Source: Nitrospira sp.
Lineage (GTDB): Bacteria; Nitrospirota; Nitrospiria; Nitrospirales; Nitrospiraceae
DNA length: 64,000 bases
NCBI GenBank assembly: GCA_029194535.1
Contig: JARFXR010000001.1
Location: 2,426,721 to 2,490,720, forward strand
Direction: 5' to 3'
Shown here: in pieces, positions 62,374 to 64,000 of the stretch
Numbering within the stretch: position 1 is the first letter of the stretch
How the letters are laid out: each line of letters begins with the position of its first letter
Made by a program: the position numbers and the translations under genes
Notes under the pieces: generated by a model
Database searches by the model: none
The model's input: only the letters and a program-made list of their open reading frames with translations
What the model was told of the DNA's origin: nothing

Positions 62374-62389
62374 CTGTCAAATCTGACAG
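62374..62389. promoter_or_regulatory. Palindromic operator CTGTCA-AATC-TGACAG
   Basis: A perfect 6-4-6 inverted repeat in the 250-bp gap between the divergent DUF4403 gene (93 bp) and the PAS kinase gene (143 bp). Confidence 0.65.
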
Positions 62390-62531
62390 TAGGAGGAAGA
62401 AGCTTCCCGACAGAGAAATAATTCCTACGGGTTCTCTATTGACTGCCCGGCATGACTTGGTCATGCTTGGCTTCATAGTGCCCTGACACACCGGCGTTTC
62501 CTCATTCCTCGTGAGGCGCCGCGCGAGTCCA

Positions 62532-64000
62532 ATGACTGATCAACGGGGTCGATGGATGGGCATGACTGCATCTCGCCGGAAAGCGCCGGAGCTCGCGGCA
62601 AGTCGCTCGGCATGTTTTCCCTCAACGGAGCCCGGTCCCCGGCCGGAGACTGCTCGCGAAATGGACGACGGCTCCGCGCGTCGCGCCGGCGAAGGGTGGG
62701 CCTCGACGATCCTCGCCAGCCTCGGACAGCGTCTGGCCGTGCTCGACGAGCAGGGGACCATTGTCGCAGTCAACGAGGCCTGGCGGGAGTTCACCCGCTC
62801 CAATGAGGGCTGCCCTCACACCGCTGTCGAAACCGGCGTGAACTGCCTTGATCGGTGGCATGAATCCGCCCGGACCGGATCACACCAGGATGCCCAGGTC
62901 CGGGCCGGGGTTCGGAACGTCCTCACAGGAACCTCGCCCTCGTTCGAATTCGAATACATGTGGTCGTCATCGTCGGGGCCGCAGTGGTTCCTCGTGACCG
63001 CCGTGCCGCTCCGGCGAAAGGAAGGGGGAGCGGTCCTCACCCATCTCGACATCACCACGCGCAAGCTGGAGGACATGCGCTACGGATCCTTGATCGAATC
63101 TCTCGAAGCGATCGTCTGGAAAGCCGAGCCGGCCTCGCTTCGGTTCACGTTCGTCAGCAAGCAGGCTGAAGCCATCCTTGGGTATTCCCGCGAGCAATGG
63201 TATCGGCAGGACTTCTGGGCGACTCATCTTCATCCCGACGATCAATTGAAGATCTTGGCCTCCTGCCGTCGCTCGGTCGAGGAAAAGCGGCACCAGACTC
63301 TGGACTACCGAATGGTCACGGCCGAAGGGACCACCGTGTGGCTGCGCAATGCGATTCACGTGATTGCCGAGGGCGCACAGACGAAGGAATTGATCGGCGT
63401 CATGGTCGATATCACCGATTACAAGCGCACCGAAACGTCGCTCAAGGAAGTGACCGGTCGTCTCCTCGGCGTGCAGGAGGAAGAGCGCCGCAGAATCGCC
63501 AGGGAGTTGCATGATAATTTGAACCAGCGGCTGGCGCTGCTGGCCATCGGTCTGCAGCGTCTGAACCTGTCCCCGAATGCCGAACCGGCGGCGCAGGTCG
63601 AAGGCCTGCACAAGTTGACCCAGGAAATCGCGTCGGATGTCCATCGGTTGTCGCACCGGCTCCATCCGGCCAAGCTCGAGCACCTGGGTCTGGTGGCGGC
63701 CATCAACGGACTCTGTCGCGAGTTGTCGGAACAGCATCGGGTGCGCATCGACTGTCTGCACCGGGACGTGCCCCGCGCGATCCCCAAGGAGGCCGCGCTC
63801 TGTCTCTTCCGCGTCGCGCAGGAGGCGCTCAGCAATCTCGTGAAACACAGCGGCGTCCGGAACGGGAAGCTCGAGTTGATCGGGAACCGAGGCGCGCTGC
63901 ATCTGTGCGTGTCGGACGCAGGAGCGGGATTCGATCCGCACGCGGCGTCGGCCAAGGGACGGCTGGGGCTGATCAGCATGCAGGAACGCGTGCGGACGGC
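62532..64000 (+). CDS. PAS-domain histidine kinase of the NarX/DesK type, 3' partial
   Basis: Open from ATG 62532 to the window end, 489 codons. A first PAS-like region begins near residue 65 (SLGQRLAVLDEQGTIVAVNEAW), a second near 180 (LIESLEAIVWKAEP...FTFVSKQAEAILGYSREQW) with its PAC tail (VWLRNAIHVIAEG...GVMVDITDYKRTE). Then HisKA_3 with the H-box EEERRRIARELHDNLNQRL, and the start of HATPase (FRVAQEALSNLVKHSGV, VSDAGAGFD). No membrane segment is seen, so it is cytoplasmic. The partner regulator, likely LuxR/NarL-type, would lie beyond the edge. Weak ribosome site; ATG at 62556 or 62562 are alternatives. Confidence 0.9.
   Translation, partial: MTDQRGRWMGMTASRRKAPELAASRSACFPSTEPGPRPETAREMDDGSARRAGEGWASTILASLGQRLAVLDEQGTIVAVNEAWREFTRSNEGCPHTAVETGVNCLDRWHESARTGSHQDAQVRAGVRNVLTGTSPSFEFEYMWSSSSGPQWFLVTAVPLRRKEGGAVLTHLDITTRKLEDMRYGSLIESLEAIVWKAEPASLRFTFVSKQAEAILGYSREQWYRQDFWATHLHPDDQLKILASCRRSVEEKRHQTLDYRMVTAEGTTVWLRNAIHVIAEGAQTKELIGVMVDITDYKRTETSLKEVTGRLLGVQEEERRRIARELHDNLNQRLALLAIGLQRLNLSPNAEPAAQVEGLHKLTQEIASDVHRLSHRLHPAKLEHLGLVAAINGLCRELSEQHRVRIDCLHRDVPRAIPKEAALCLFRVAQEALSNLVKHSGVRNGKLELIGNRGALHLCVSDAGAGFDPHAASAKGRLGLISMQERVRT

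Noticed and set aside
14234-62531. Sigma-54 (-24/-12) promoters beside the palindromes
   Set aside because: The best candidate, TGGCTCG-N4-CTGTA upstream of the gene at 24091, lacks the key GC at -12. Other regions gave only wrongly spaced matches.

Overview
The window looks like chromosomal DNA of a Gram-negative, GC-rich bacterium. Evidence for this is about ten signal-peptide lipoproteins, six outer-membrane beta-barrels, an AsmA-like envelope protein and a sigma-54 two-component pair. The mix resembles Nitrospira-like Nitrospirota, but that is a gestalt judgement with no marker gene behind it. No rRNA, tRNA or CRISPR array was seen. Most genes lie on the minus strand.

Layout. 0-3.6 kb: a 5'-truncated HAMP-GAF histidine kinase and its NtrC-type sigma-54 response regulator. 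3.6-12.1 kb: envelope genes on the minus strand, namely two small periplasmic/lipoproteins, a formylglycine-generating enzyme, a beta-barrel, two near-identical secreted HAD phosphatases, a BON lipoprotein, a SYLF protein, an IS200/IS605 element and another barrel. 12.2-18.5 kb: a toxin-antitoxin island (HigBA, two VapBC, one Phd/PIN, one orphan VapB, one vapC remnant) interrupted by a SYLF gene and a sulfatase. 18.4-38 kb: a second and a third sulfatase, a DUF1254 protein, a UspA protein, a very large AsmA-like protein, barrels (including FadL), a patatin lipoprotein and an MscS channel. 38-46 kb: a barrel, a lipoprotein and a carbon/energy cluster (phosphoketolase, PPK2, GH63-like glucosidase). 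46-49.9 kb: a solitary ATP synthase gamma gene, a barrel, a third SYLF protein and a lipoprotein. 49.9-62.3 kb: a second sugar cluster (DUF4403, SemiSWEET, phosphoglucomutase, glucose-6-phosphate isomerase, SMP-30 lactonase, a truncated glucose dehydrogenase, GH63-like glucosidase, GH13, membrane protein). The end holds a PAS histidine kinase cut by the window edge.

How the genes fit together (inference). The two glucosidases, GH13, Pgm and Pgi would turn stored or scavenged glucosides into fructose-6-phosphate, which the phosphoketolase can cleave to acetyl phosphate. The formylglycine enzyme keeps both catalytic cysteines and has a membrane anchor, so it can serve the three exported sulfatases. 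SYLF, AsmA, DUF4403, FadL and patatin genes form an envelope/lipid theme.

The most unusual signals are regulatory. (1) All four antitoxin-type genes carry a TTGACA promoter whose -10 hexamer ends exactly 6 nt before the ATG, which predicts leaderless mRNAs; higB is nearly the same. (2) A 16-bp palindrome, CTGTCA-N4-TGACAG, recurs in five intergenic regions in front of envelope genes and looks like the operator of an unknown regulon. Two MITE families, including one with two copies of exactly 132 bp, are also present.
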